DNA from: Adenophora triphylla var. japonica
Taxonomy: Eukaryota; Streptophyta; Magnoliopsida; Asterales; Campanulaceae
Assembly: GCA_022495995.1 (NCBI GenBank)
Contig: JAFEMH010000073.1
Coordinates: forward strand, 712,001 to 776,000
DNA length: 64,000 bases
Direction of reading: 5' to 3'
Every line of letters begins with the position of its first letter. Position 1 is the first letter of the stretch. Below are positions 1 through 11,904 of the stretch, in pieces. The notes beneath the pieces were generated by a model. That model did no database searches, was not told the DNA's origin, and saw only the letters and a program-made list of their open reading frames with translations. The position numbers and the translations under genes are program-made.

Positions 1-2048
1 TTCTTCTTCCTCCTTCCCAAATTTCTATGGAAACTCCTCATTGAAAGCCTCACTTTCCAAAGTTCCTAGAGCCTTCAATTCTTCTCCATTTTCCAATCAA
101 ATTGTACTTTTGTGCTTGGGGCAACTAAGGAAGTTTATCAAGCTAAAAATATTCTTAATCCATTCTATAATTCTAAGGTGAGTTATTATGATCTTTCCCT
201 TCATTAATTGCTCATGAACTCTTTAATATTGTTCTTGTTAATATGGTGGTTGTTTAATGCTTTGGATATCTTCTTGGAGTTGAGAACTTGATAAATGACA
301 TAAGATGATGTTATTATTCATAGAAGATGATTTAGAGTGCAAGAAATGGGTGGAGATAGATTTAGAAGATTAAACTTGAAATGTGGTAGTGAAATGGGTG
401 AAAAATTAAGTGATAAATAATCTAGGTTATATTAATTTGGGTTTAAATGATTTTGGATGAGGTTTGTAAAGTTAGAAATCCTTTTGATATTCATGAAAAT
501 AAGGATTGATAGAAGGAAAAGAACATATGTAAAAAGGGGTTTGAAATCTGGGCAAGGGCTGGAAATGGGCTTGGGCGGTCGCCCATGAGGGGCTTGAGCG
601 GCCGCCCATGTGACCAGAATGTGGCTTCCCTTTAAAAACCTTCTTGGGCGGTCGCCCAAGTAAGCTTGTGCGGTCGCCCATCCCTACAGCAGTTTGGTCC
701 CCTTCTCCAATCTCACTTGGGCGGTCGCCCAAGTGACTAGGGCGGTCGCCCATATCACCAGACCCTCCTTAGTTATTTTTCTTGCTGATTGTTATCAATA
801 ACCTCGTGGCATGACTTCCAACCATTATAAATTAGTGGAACCTAATCCAAATCGGACATGAATTAATCCTTTTTAACCTAGGTTATACATAGAACACTTG
901 TGCCACTCAATGACACCTTAAATGAGTTAAAACGGAACTACAGAAGCACTTTAAATCCGATTCAGGAATCGTTGGCAATCTTGTTTGACCACTTATCAAA
1001 TGTGACTTTCACTTGGTAAATTGAGCTTGGACCTTCATAGAGGCCATGTATTGTTGTATATTGATTATGTAGGGTTGGTTAATGATACCTTGTTACCTTA
1101 CTTGACTTCATATTCATTGTTGGTTATATGCATAGTGTATTAATTAAATGTTGCACTATGATATTGGTTGAACATGAGTATATTTTATCATGTGGCTATA
1201 TTGCTTATCCCCTTTGTGGATTATATTTCAAGTAACTATTATGTGCTTGATAATGTGTTAATCAGCTGATGTTGGGGGTATAACATAATACGATCAATTA
1301 TGGAAGTGTGACCTAATGTGATCGGATTATGTTATATCTATGACCGTCCCCTCCTGTGGCCACAGGTCGGGGTTATAGCATCTGTATTGAGCTAAAAGCC
1401 TTACAGAGTTGCTACTATCTTATATGGTTCCCTGAAAAATGGGTCTTATAAGATGTGAGTATTGCTTAAGCAGCTCACCTAAGATTGGAATATTATATCC
1501 AATGTTGTACGACTATTGTTCAGACGGGAAAAGGTAAATCGAGGTAATGTAAAGTGTTTACAGCTTTTCTAAAGTGTTATATGCGACTTGTTATGTGTTG
1601 CATCTTATTTGGCATATTGCTGCATTCATAATAGCTTGCTGAGATTTATTCTCACCCCTCTCCCTTTAATGTTTTTAGATCCCGAGACAGGAGGACCGGC
1701 CAAGTAAGGGCGGAGAGGAGTTTGGAAGTGATCTTTTGGGTATTGTCGGGGTATGTATAGGTTAGCGTAGAAAGGGTATTTTGATATAATTCCTTCATGG
1801 AGTTTGTATACATAAACTTTAATTTCTACGTTATAACCGTTATCTTTTGTAACTAAACAGTTTATAACTTTCAAAGTTGGTCAACTCTTTCTCCAATGCG
1901 GAAAGGAGTAGAGTTATTTTGAAATGGATATGTTAATTATGTTTATGTTTGAAAGTTAAATCAAAGTTTTAAAAGTTTAGGAAATTTGGGTTAGTTTGGG
2001 GACGCTTCAGCTCGGGACACGTGTAGGTTCCGGGTCGGGGTCCTCACA
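1..2048. mobile_element. Partial LTR (probably Ty3/gypsy-type), cut by the left window edge
   Basis: No reliable ORF runs through this stretch. It ends at 2048 in TCCTCACA, an LTR-like CA terminus, exactly where hAT transposase coding begins on the minus strand. The hAT reading frame loses all similarity at that point, so this block inserted into the hAT element. A duplication beginning ATCTA (2049-2053) would be expected on the other, unseen side. The length, the pyrimidine-rich stretch before 1680 and the GC-rich end around 2010-2048 suit a long gypsy-type LTR, but no PBS, PPT or pol is visible. Family and orientation are inference. Confidence 0.5.
573..751 (+). repeat. Array of paired 12-bp CpG palindromes, 72-73 bp period
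   Basis: Six sites of the GGGCGGTCGCCC type start at about 573, 596, 646, 668, 719 and 740. They form three pairs. Within a pair the starts are 21-23 bp apart, and both series repeat at 72-73 bp. The second site of the first two pairs is weaker on its left edge. The spacer after the second site often reads CATRTGNNCAG. A homologous array lies at 36907-37013 in the copia leader. Confidence 0.85.
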
Positions 2049-3565
2049 ATCTAGGCTTGATTGCTTTCGGGTTATTGAAATAGGAATGTTCCAACACTTT
2101 TCTCTCGTGGAAATAATGCATTCTTTTAAAATATGACATTGTCTTAAATTGTCAAAACTAGTAACAATTGCAACACAATGCTCGAGCACCAAAAGGGAAG
2201 TTGGATAATAAACTCCCGAAAAAGTCAAAGTAGCGGTATTGAAATTTTTTAACAATTCACATAAATCAGTGCATGCATTCCATTGATAAGCAAGTAGAGG
2301 TTCATTATAGCCAATTGACATAAAAAATTGTATAAGGAGATCTTTATAAGCAAAACCATCGGTTAACATTTTGTAGATGAAATTCCACCTAGTTGGAACA
2401 TCGTAAGTAAAATATTTGTCCGCCACACCTTTACTTCTTAAAAATTTGATCCATTTTTTTGTATTAATTTTTTTTTAGAAATAAATTGAATACATTGTCT
2501 AATTGGCTTAACATAAATCTCTAATGCTTTCAAACCATCCTTAACACATAAGTTAATGATATGACATAAACATCTAATATGAAAAATCTTACCACCAAGT
2601 GATGGTTGACAAACGATAATTAATTCGGGTAAACTAGCCGTATTAGCACTTGCGTTGTCAAATGAAATAGTGTATATTTTATTCAAAATACCATACTCAA
2701 CAAAAATCTCAAACAATTTTGCACAAATATTTTTCGTGGAATGCGGTGGCTCAAAATCTTTATAAGCAATTAATCTTTTTTTGATAGTCCATGAATTATC
2801 TATCCAATGGCAAGTAACGCCTAAATAAGTATTTCTTTGCCAATGATCACTCCAACCATTGGCACAAATTGAAACTTTGTTTTCTAAATTTGATAAAACA
2901 CCAGTTAAATCTTTTTTATATATTTTCATCACTCTAGTAATATCATATACGAGATTCGTACGTGGTACTTTCGTGTCGGCGGGATTTAAAGAAATTCGAA
3001 CAAAATTTCCATAAAAATCATCATCCGCAAAATTAAAAGGAAGGTCTTTAACGCAAACTAATTTGGCTAGTTCATCCCTATAAACCCACTTATCAAATTT
3101 AAAAAGGACGAAAGGGGAAGACGAACCTTGTGCACCCGAACCCGAACTATGTTGTTGATATTGTAATTGAGTTTGAGTAGTTGAAATGTCAAGTTTCTCG
3201 GGATGTTTTGACGCGATATGTTCGTTGAGTTTCCCATGCCCTCCGCCTCTTTTGAATGAGTAAACTTTGTCACAATAGTTGTAATGTACTTTAAGATTAT
3301 AGTCATCTTCGGGAGTAATTTTTCTTTTTGTGAAATGGATCACGAAAGTATCTGATTGGTTTCTCTAGGAGGTTGTCCCCGACCCCGACCACCTCCCCTA
3401 GTAGCTCGACCCCCTACCCCTCCTACTACCACCACTTTCAATTTCAAAAGCTTCTTCTTTCTCACTTTGTTGGATATTTGAATTTTGATAATCAAAATCA
3501 TCGTTGGGGGAGGAAGAACCAACATGTTCCTTGCCTAAATTGCTTCTTCTTTGGTTTGAAGCCAT
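2049..3565 (-). pseudogene. BED zinc-finger hAT transposase (RICESLEEPER-like), broken
   Basis: The likely original start is the ATG at 3565 (MASNQRR...). The N-terminal segment meets a stop in a Gly/Arg-rich region near 3400. Coding continues in another frame at 3343-2438: a BED-type zinc finger (YNYC, then GHGKLNEHIASKHP) followed by the hAT core, with ISFDNASAN and the RCLCHIINL motif. A second break in a poly-T tract near 2440-2475 shifts the frame, and coding resumes at 2426-2049 (VPTRWNF, typical of hAT). The first zinc-finger cysteine appears replaced by Tyr. The position of the first catalytic Asp (usual T/SxDxW) reads ANGW. With two breaks and a truncated 3' end it cannot make active enzyme. 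Confidence 0.85.
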
Positions 3566-4207
3566 TTGGGTTAGGAAAAATGAAGATTGGAAATGAAATC
3601 TATCTTAAAAATGGATGAAAATGAAGAAAAACACTAATTTCGTTAGAAAACTAACTGAAAATGAGGTAATATTTAACTGAAAATTGAATGAGAGTAAGAG
3701 AATATGTGAATATTTGAGAGTAGAATAGAAAGAGTAGAGAGAAATCTTGTGGAATTAAAATGGGAGGAGGGAGGTGATATTTATAGTTAATTTTAATGCT
3801 TTAATTTTTTTAATTTTTTTTTGGTTAAACCATCTGTTACTAACTAAACTAACTGAAAAAGAGGCAAGGGCCAACCGGCACCGGCCAAGGGGGGGAGGGG
3901 ACAGGGCCCGGACAGGCGTGCCAGGCAGGTGCCAGGCCCAAGCTGTAAGGCGGCCCAACGGTCAAGGCAAGGAACGGTCAAGGCAAAGCAACGATAAGTA
4001 AGTCTCAACGGTCACATGACCGTTTGAAATTCAAATTAATATTGTCGGTTCTTTTGGTTAAACCGACGGTTTGAACAGGCGATTAACCGGCGGTTGACCG
4101 GTTTTCTTAACCTCCCAACCGTAATCGAACCTCCAAAAATCCGATTTCGATTAAACGGTTCCGGTTCAACCGCGTTGAGCGGTTGAAAACTGGCATGTTA
4201 GCCGGTC

Positions 4208-4231
4208 CAGTTCGATTTTTGGCCACCTCTA
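4208..4231 (-). repeat. hAT 5' terminal inverted repeat
   Basis: On the minus strand the end reads TAGAGGTGGCCAAAAATCG, close to the TAGAGGTGG-type ends common in plant hAT elements. Sequence outside it (from 4232) shows no relation to the transposon. Confidence 0.6.
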
Positions 4232-5705
4232 GGTTAGGTTTTGTTTTTTACCGAAGTAAATTTCTAGGTTTTTAAGCGGGCTATATTAAAAATTAAACTC
4301 CTTGAGAGGAAGACCAAGAAGAACAATTTCAAAGCTCCGACTTTCAAGGTCGATCCTGTAAAATTTGAGACTAAGAACCAATTATTTAGTCGAGACCCTC
4401 ACTTTTATATGTTTGACTATTCGAGGTCTTGAAATGATTTGGTGGCCGCAACGAAAAATGATGTCATTCTTCGTGGAGAGACGACGGTGCAGTAGCGTTC
4501 TCAAATCTCAAATTATATCTTGCTCTCTTTGCCTCTCGCCATCATTTCTACCAAAACACTAAATTGAATCGTATAACTAGTAATGGGATTTTGAGCTTTT
4601 GTTAATAATTGAATTGGGATTCGGACTTGAAAAATTAAGCTTCACAATTGGTTGGAATGATTTTATTATTGAAATAATAATGAAATGAAAGAGATATTAG
4701 AGTAAATTTTTAGTAATGATTCCGTAAATTTCAAAAAAGTATTAAAAGAAAGAAATACAATAAGAGAAAGAGTAAACGACTTTTCTAACCTCTGTACTAT
4801 CTAAGATTATCAATTTAATTCGTGTACTAGCGAAACAACAAAAGAAACCTGCGTGCTATTAGTATTAATTAATTAATAAAACTAGCCCATATTTAACGAT
4901 CGTTACAAATCTAACGGGGTTGTCATAATAAGCATCTAGTTGGCCCTTCCAAGCGGATGTGTCACTGAATGGACAAAAATAAACTAAACTTTTTAAAATT
5001 CTAACTAAATCATTAAAAAAATAAGATTAAAATTAAACTTGTTAAAATTCTAACGAAACTGTTAACTCGTTGAAACTTTGTTAACTCATAAGATTAAAAT
5101 TCTAACAAAATTGTTGAAACGTCCTCCACCCAAAAAAAAAAAAAAATCCACCTTGTCAATCTGTTCATCAAAGAAAAATCCAATTTTGTGTCAAGCTTTT
5201 AAAGGATGTAAATTTCAAGCTTTTTCTTAGGCCAGGAATTTGAACTTTATAGACTTCCCCAACCTTAACAAAACCCCAAATTTACTCAAATCAACCTTGG
5301 ACAATATGAACTTTTTTTCCATGCTTCCATGATAGGCTGCCATTCGGAAGATTGCCATTGACATGGTTTCCATCGTTTAATTTTCAAGTTTTGATTTTGG
5401 GTAATTTCCCAAAATCGATTTCAAGCTTCGAAACCCTAAGTTTTTAGTTTAAATAAATCAATGTGAATCAATGAAGAACAATTTCATAGCAATAATCATC
5501 AATTTCTGTCCATGGTCGTGTTGATCCCATGATGTTCAAGTAAACCCAGATCTGTTCATGAGAAGAGAACAGGTAGAAGATGAGGGTATAAGAGTAATTT
5601 GTTATCCCAAACACAATCGCACTACACATTTAAGTTGAAAATCAATTTTTGGGGGGTTTTCAAACCTAAAAAAAAAAATTCCAATTTTTTCTGCTATTTT
5701 TGTTT
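4232..5705. other. Gene-free AT-rich stretch
   Basis: No supported gene. A plus-strand stretch of about 42 open codons around 4305-4435 looks protein-like but matches nothing I know. The rest is AT-rich and lacks clear transposon ends. Confidence 0.5.
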
Positions 5706-7625
5706 GAGAATTGTTATTCGCCCCCGCATTATTACACAATACCCCCGCAATAATATTATAACAAAAATGCCATTAAAGGAAATAACAATATTAACCTTTT
5801 CACATCCCACCACCCATCAGTCAGCCCCACCACCATGCCTCCTACTCCGGTCATCGTCACCATTTTCAGATTCCGGCAACTTTCAAACTCCGGTAATACT
5901 CCAAATCATTTCTCTTGGTAACCGTAACATCCTTCGGACAACACATCCACCCTATTCTCCTGCTCTATCCCTTTCAATTTCTCCCCGAAAAACCTCTTCT
6001 TTTTCTTCTTCAAATTGTTGGCAGCATCCGCCAGCAATGGCATTGACCCCACCTTCTTTCCCCTCAAGGAATCCAAACTCTCGCCCCTATCGTCCTTAAA
6101 ATCCAAGCTAGGAGACCGCATATTGTCGTAATCAGGGTTGAGACCCAGCAATTGGTGGAAGACAGGATTAAATTCGCCCTGAAAGCAATGAGATTTCAAG
6201 GAGTCAGCACCGTTGACGGGATTGACCTGGAGGATAGCGGTGAATGAGTCCTTAACAGATTTGATGATCGTCCCTCTCTCTTGGATGATTGAATTGAGTT
6301 GATGAGAGAGAGAGAGGGGAGTGGAAATTGGGGGAAGGAATCTAGGGTTTTGCAGGGGAAGATACTGATTTGGGTTGGGTGCAGAACCAACCAGAGAACA
6401 TGCGGCGGGCTTCAATGGTGCCGGAATGTTTGTACTTTTCAAGAACTCTAATTTTGTGTGCGGGAAGAGAGAGATAGTGAAGGTAGAAAGAAAGGGGTAA
6501 AATGGGAATGAGTAGGTCTGCTGAGAAACGCGTTTCTCCATAAGTTATGGAGAAACGTGTTTTTCCAAATGTTCAGAAACTTACAATAAATTTCTGGATA
6601 TCCTTTCAAAAGGTTCTGGATATCCTTTCAAAAGGTTCTGGATATCCAGAAGGCTTGGGACGGATATCCAGAAAACAAAGTCTACACCACCAGAAGCATT
6701 TTAAACAAAAGGCAATTGCACAATACGCAAACACTGTATCCCAAAACTTACAAAATGATATCCGAAACTTACAAAATGATATCCAGAAACATTTAATAAA
6801 TTTCGGATATCCTTTCAAAAGTTTCTGGATATCCTTTCAAAAAGGTTACGGATATCCGAAGGCTTGGGGACGGATATCCGAGAAAACAAAGTCTACACCA
6901 CCGAAGCATTTTAAACAAAGCGGCAATTGCACAATACGCGAAATTTTGAAGCAAAGAAAACGAGGTTGATGCACAATGTACGAATTGAGTGAGAATATTC
7001 ACCAAATATTCAAAAGTTCAATCACATTTCTTGATTATCATCCGCCATTCCTGTCCTTTTCTCGCAGCTGGCAACAATCGAATCAAAAATCAACCGTCTT
7101 TCTCGCCGGAGAAACCAAGCCCTAATCCATGGCCGAACCTCTTTTTACAACAACAAGAAGGGTCTTAATCAAGCGAAGTTCGCTATGCATCTCCAAAATC
7201 TCTCTAATCAAACAGGGGTCGCCGATTGGTTTGAAGAGAAGAAGCTCGGTTTAGGGAGGAGATTAGGGGAAGGTTTGGCCGGAGAAGAAGGTAATTGGGG
7301 AAGAAGAAGGTCGCCGGTGATGGAGGTTGAGCTGGGGAAGACGACGCAGGAGGTTGATTTGGGGAAGACGACGCATTTGCGTTTTGAGAGAGAAAGTCTT
7401 TTCCGGATAGAGAGAGAGAGGAGTCTGTGTTGTTGTTGATGTGTTGTGCGTGTTTTGGGAGAAAAAAAAAACCGTTTCTCCGTAAATGATGGAGAAACGC
7501 GTTTCTCCCCAGATTTTGTGAATGGGAATAATGGTGGTACATATAATGTTGAATATCTATTTTTCTTGGTATACTTAGCAATGCGGGGGTTTTGAGTAAT
7601 GATGTGGGGGTGAATAACAATTCTC
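5706..7625. mobile_element. Mutator-like element (non-autonomous, Pack-MULE-like)
   Basis: The ends are 44-bp terminal inverted repeats starting GAGAATTGTTATTC, with about five mismatches between arms; both contain two CCCCC blocks. A perfect 9-bp duplication TTTTTGTTT flanks the element (5697-5705 and 7626-7634). It is low-complexity, but 9 bp is the MULE norm. No transposase is visible. The interior is a mosaic: a 636-nt open stretch on the minus strand (5906-6541), a GATATCC-rich tandem duplication (6585-6960) and a GC-richer plus-strand stretch (7040-7440) that looks like captured exon or UTR. The source genes are not recognised. The palindrome GGAGAAACGCGTTTCTCC, or a near copy, occurs at about 6525-6541 and 7491-7508 and may mark junctions of captured blocks. 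Confidence 0.85.
6585..6960. repeat. Tandem duplication (period ~210 bp) rich in GGATATCC palindromes
   Basis: Two diverged copies begin at about 6585 and 6795. Each carries several CTGGATATCC or CGGATATCC palindromes and ends with the same GCATTTTAAACAAA...GGCAATTGCACAATACGC block. The apparent 140-aa ORF across it is simply two copies of the repeat translated. Confidence 0.8.
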
Positions 7626-8080
7626 TTTTTGTTTTTGTTGTTGTAATAAATTAGCTTGTTCGTTTTTTTTTTTTTTTTTTTTGACATTATGTTTGATTTT
7701 TTAGTGATTATGGTGGTTATATTGGTGGCTATGGTGATGGGGTGAATATGGTGGTGATTTTGGTGGTGGTGTTAGTGGTGTTGGAGGTGATGTGGTAATG
7801 ATATTAGAAATACATTTTACCCCCTCAAGTTAATTGTTCAATAAATGAAAATGTTGACAATATATTCTCTTTACCACTGAAAAGTAAATGAAAATGTTGA
7901 CAATATATTTTTGGTGTTCAATTGAAGTTTAACTAGTACTAGTATGGATTATCAAAGTAAACTCTTGAAGTCAACTTAAAATTAAATTTTCGACCGTTTG
8001 TGTTTTAGACAACCACAACAACAACAGTTATACCATTTACAATAGTTTCAACTACCCCATTTTTTCAACACCCATTAAAA

Positions 8081-8212
8081 CACGACACATCATCTTCTCT
8101 TTCTTCCACCTAATTATTCAACACCCTATTTAATTTTTAACCCATACACGACACATCATCTTCTCTTTCCTCCACCTAATTATTCAACACCCTATTCAAT
8201 TTTTAACCCCTA
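8081..8212. repeat. 66-bp direct tandem duplication
   Basis: Two adjacent copies starting CACGACACATCATCTTC at 8081 and 8147 differ at only a few bases. Confidence 0.85.
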
Positions 8213-8324
8213 CAATGATTTCAACACCCTTATTTTTTCAACACCCATATTTTTTCAGCACTCTTCCAACTCATCATCCTATACCCACCACTTTTATTTT
8301 ATTTTATATTCTTTATTTTTATGA

Positions 8325-8381
8325 TTAGTAAAATAATAATTATTATTATTAATTAAAAAATAATAATTATTATTAATTATA

Positions 8382-8418
<37 letters not shown>

Positions 8419-8455
8419 ATAATAATAATAATTATTATTATTATCATTTATAATT
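8325..8455. repeat. ATT/AAT microsatellite
   Basis: Imperfect runs of AATAAT and ATTATT that also form inverted repeats. Confidence 0.85.
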
Positions 8456-9987
8456 AAAAAAAATACTTCATACTTCATACTTATTTTATATTCTTTATTT
8501 TTCAATATAATTAATTTATATTTAAAAAATAGTATTTTTTTCTGTGTACAAATCAAATGAAACAAGACTCTATTTGTAGATTAAAAAAAATCATGAATTT
8601 TGGTGTAAATTTTTTTATTTTATTTTTTTTATAAGAAAATTGTCTTTAAAAAATTCGGATGAAATTTGAAAAAAAAATATTGACCAATCAGGATGTGCCA
8701 AGTGGCGACATCAGAAAAAAAGAAAAAAAAAGGAAAAAACACATCTTCACACGCACCCTTGTCAGCGATTGTTCTACACTCGCCAAAACTGGCCACTCCC
8801 ATGGCGCCCTGTGGCTGGAACGGGTTCCACTTTTTTTTTTCAACAGCCGTTGAATAAATTCAACAAAATCAATTTTTTTCAACAATTGAAAAATGGATTC
8901 AACACCCTACATTGGTTTCAACTATTGAAAAAAAAAATTCAACACCCTCATTGCGCTCGGTCTTACAATAACATAAAACCAAAATCAAGTGATGTGATAT
9001 AAATTAATTAAACATAATTAAATAGTCATATGTTTCGCCACATCAACAAATAATGCCAATTATTTTACTTTTTTTTTGCTTTTTTAAAGCAAGTGTGAGT
9101 GCGTACATACATGTTTACAGTTTACTCGTAATGTTTATACTATTATATAGATAAATTATTAAAGAAGTTCTTTCATCCACCCTACAAAAATATTTGATGT
9201 CAACTTTCTTACATTTTCATTATTCAGTTCGGGTTCGAAACTCACAGGTATCATAGTGATAAATCGTATTTTTGATTTGTTTCTAATAAATTAGACAGTA
9301 TCATCAAAGATTTTTTTGTTTAAAATGTTTTTTTATTAGTATAAAAGTTAATATATTATAAGAATTACACTTCAAAGTGCTAAAAACTGAATTTGGTGGG
9401 GTTCAAATCCCTAACCTCTCGAATTGAAAAAGACATTAGATTAGATGATGATTGAGCAAGAACTCTTTAGTCATCAAAGACACTTCAAGTGTCAATTTTG
9501 TAATAATATAAAACATTTATTAATAATTACAGCCCTTAAATTAACAAAAGATTGTATAGCAGGAAAATAATATTACAGTTTCTATTGTAAATTTTAAACA
9601 AAAAAACCTTTACTTGGTGAAATAAAAATAATAATAAAAACAAAAATTGAGGAATGGTATTTAAGTGTATTTTTTCACGGCTTTTTTTAAAAAAAGGTTT
9701 TTTTTTTTTTTTTTTTTTTTTCACGAATGCAATACAAATGATGTCAGAATCATATGCAACTTGTCTTTTAATATAAATAAGCTAACAGTTAAGTATTATT
9801 AGTGGTATGATTGTCGTTATCAAAGACTGTTTAAATTAATTAAGACGACTGAAATGCAATTATGTGATAATTAAAAGTCATTGAATCTGGATTAGTATCA
9901 CTTTAATGTTCATTTGGAACTAAAAATCGGAGTGCGTTCCCATTTACGACACAGTTAGAAATGCCAAACAATTTTCAATTTTATATA

Positions 9988-10321
9988 CTCCCTCCGTTCC
10001 ACTTCAAGGGTCCTAGGGTAGTATTTCACGCTTCTTAAGATTTTTTTAAAAAAATGAATAAAGAATTGCAAGTGGATATAAAATTAGAGGAGAGAAAATG
10101 TAAAAGTTAAAACATTTATGATAAAAGTACTTTTTTTGACTTTTTTTTTAAATATGTTAACATTATAAGGGTATAATGAATAGTTTTTTAAAAATATATT
10201 TACATTATAAGGATATAAATGTCTGAAACACTATTCAAAATTTGCCATTTATGAAATGAAATTTTTAGTCAGAAACGGAGTAAAAGAAAAAGTAGGACTC
10301 TTTAAAGTGGAACGGAGGAAG
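9988..10321. mobile_element. Stowaway-type MITE 1
   Basis: Left end CTCCCTCCGTTCCACTT, right end matching it inverted (AAGTGGAACGGAGGAAG), with TA on both sides. Non-coding, 334 bp. Confidence 0.85.
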
Positions 10322-10859
10322 TACTATTTTAGTATCTATCAAGCTAAGCAATTTTCAATTTTATACACTCTATTTTTGTATATATCAGTAGAAAAAAATT
10401 AGAAACTATTTATTCGGCGTAATATTTTTTTAAAGTCCCTATTTAAATATTTTGGGACAATATTTTTTTTAGTAACCTTTATTTTAATATTTTTCTAATA
10501 ATACCTATTTTAATATGTTATAATTATACCGGGGACCGTAATTGTTGTCCCCAAAATATCTACTATAAATAAGGGTTGTCCACCTCACCCAATGAATAAT
10601 TCTATGAATAGTTTTAATTGTCGAAATTTTTATTTTGTCCTTAAATTTTTTTTTTAAAATTAAATTTTGCCCTTAAATTTTTTTTTTTAAATTAAAAAAA
10701 AAGTGTCCTCGGCTACAGACTTAAATGAAAAAAAAATTACGTGTTCTCAAATACGGATTTATTCTAGATTATAATAACACCCACTTGATAAAGATCCATA
10801 TTTCATCCCATGTACTGAGCTCAAACAGTCAAACGTGAATAATATTACTGTTAGGCACT

Positions 10860-11126
10860 ATTTAAAACAGTAAACTACAGTCTCTCAAACCGCAATTTGG
10901 AGTGCCACAATAATCTGCAAAAGAGATTTTTTAAACGTCCCACAATAATTTGTAAAGTCTCAAAATGAAAATGAGACCCACTTATTATATTCATAACAAT
11001 TATCCACTAACTTCACTTTTTCTCTTATACCCAACCATCTACACTCACAATACATTACCTTTTTCATATTTTATCTTAATTCTTGTACCAAACAATTTTG
11101 TGCACATTTCTCCGGAACGAAGGGAG
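10860..11126. mobile_element. Stowaway-type MITE 2, left end degraded
   Basis: Only the right end is clear (CCGGAACGAAGGGAG followed by TA). The interior has the ACCCACTTAT and TACACTCACAA motifs seen in other copies here. The left boundary is approximate. Confidence 0.45.
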
Positions 11127-11135
11127 TAATAACTA

Positions 11136-11404
11136 CTCCCTCCGTTCCATACTACCTTACCTATTTTGCTATTTTTAGCGTCCCACTTTAAAGTCACATT
11201 TTTTTAAAAAAGAAACTTTTTAATACTTCTTTATTCATGGGACCCACTTGTTATACTTACAACATTTTTTAAATTTACTATTCTCTCCACTCATTCTCTC
11301 TTCTACCCACTCACAACTCCTACTTTAATAATATTATTTCTTATTTTTCGTTCTCAACAGTAAAGTAAATGAGTAAGCTATTATTATGTAACGGAATGAG
11401 GAAG
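11136..11404. mobile_element. Stowaway-type MITE 3
   Basis: Starts CTCCCTCCGTTCC after TA and ends with a worn copy (AACGGAATGAGGAAG) before TA. It lies 9 bp from the preceding copy. Confidence 0.75.
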
Positions 11405-11904
11405 TATGTTTTTTAGTATGATCCAATCTCCTGACGTACAAAACTAAGACTATATTATTTAAATGATTAATATTATTAATTGTAATGACAAACATGTACT
11501 CCCACTGTCTTATTATTATGTTTGGTCACATTTTTATTTTTGTTTGTCTCATTTTGTTTGATTACTTATAAATTCAATGCAAATTTAATTTATATCTTAT
11601 TTTCCTACTATATCATTATTTATGTTTTACATTTAACTAATCAGTTAGACAAATACCAAATATCGATTCTCATGCCATAATTAAGAAGGATATAACTGGA
11701 TATGTAAAAATTAAATAAGACATTTATTAGGGTTTCAGTAACAGAAACAAAATTGAATCATCACTAGGAAAATCAGTGACGTCATTCCTATTTCTAGCGT
11801 ATACGTAAATCAGTGAAGAAATGATTTTCAATGAAAATAATGACACATTTCCGGATTCTTAAAGCCAAGTAAAATTTGTGCTCCTTTCAACCGAAAATAA
11901 AATA

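Larger units (their letters stand above)
2049..4231 (-). mobile_element. hAT-superfamily DNA transposon, 5' part, truncated by an LTR insertion
   Basis: The element reads on the minus strand. Its 5' end is at 4231, where the minus strand starts TAGAGGTGGCCAAAAA, a typical hAT terminal inverted repeat. The GGTTAGGT just outside is the candidate 8-bp target duplication. A GC-rich subterminal region rich in CGGTT motifs (4030-4200) follows, then transposase coding from 3565 down to 2049, where an LTR interrupts. The 3' half and second terminal repeat are not in the window. Confidence 0.75.
7626..9987. other. Gene-free AT-rich stretch with simple repeats
   Basis: Holds a GGT-rich tract (7700-7800), a 66-bp tandem duplication (8081-8212), an ATT/AAT microsatellite (8325-8455) and repeated TTCAACACCC motifs (8060-8270 and 8885-8950) that could be the ends of an unrecognised short transposon. 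A poly-T/A tract lies at 9695-9720. No gene seen. Confidence 0.6.

Noticed and set aside
573..751. CRISPR-like regularly spaced repeats
   Set aside because: Plant nuclear context, only 12-bp palindromes, alternating 22/51-bp spacing and no cas genes; a homologous array lies in a retrotransposon leader.
5906..6541. 211-codon minus-strand ORF as a host gene
   Set aside because: Lies wholly inside the MULE, starts within its palindrome and ends near the TIR; no recognisable domain. Kept only as possible captured sequence.
6547..6969. 140-codon plus-strand ORF
   Set aside because: It is the translated GATATCC tandem duplication; the protein is two diverged copies of the same repeat.
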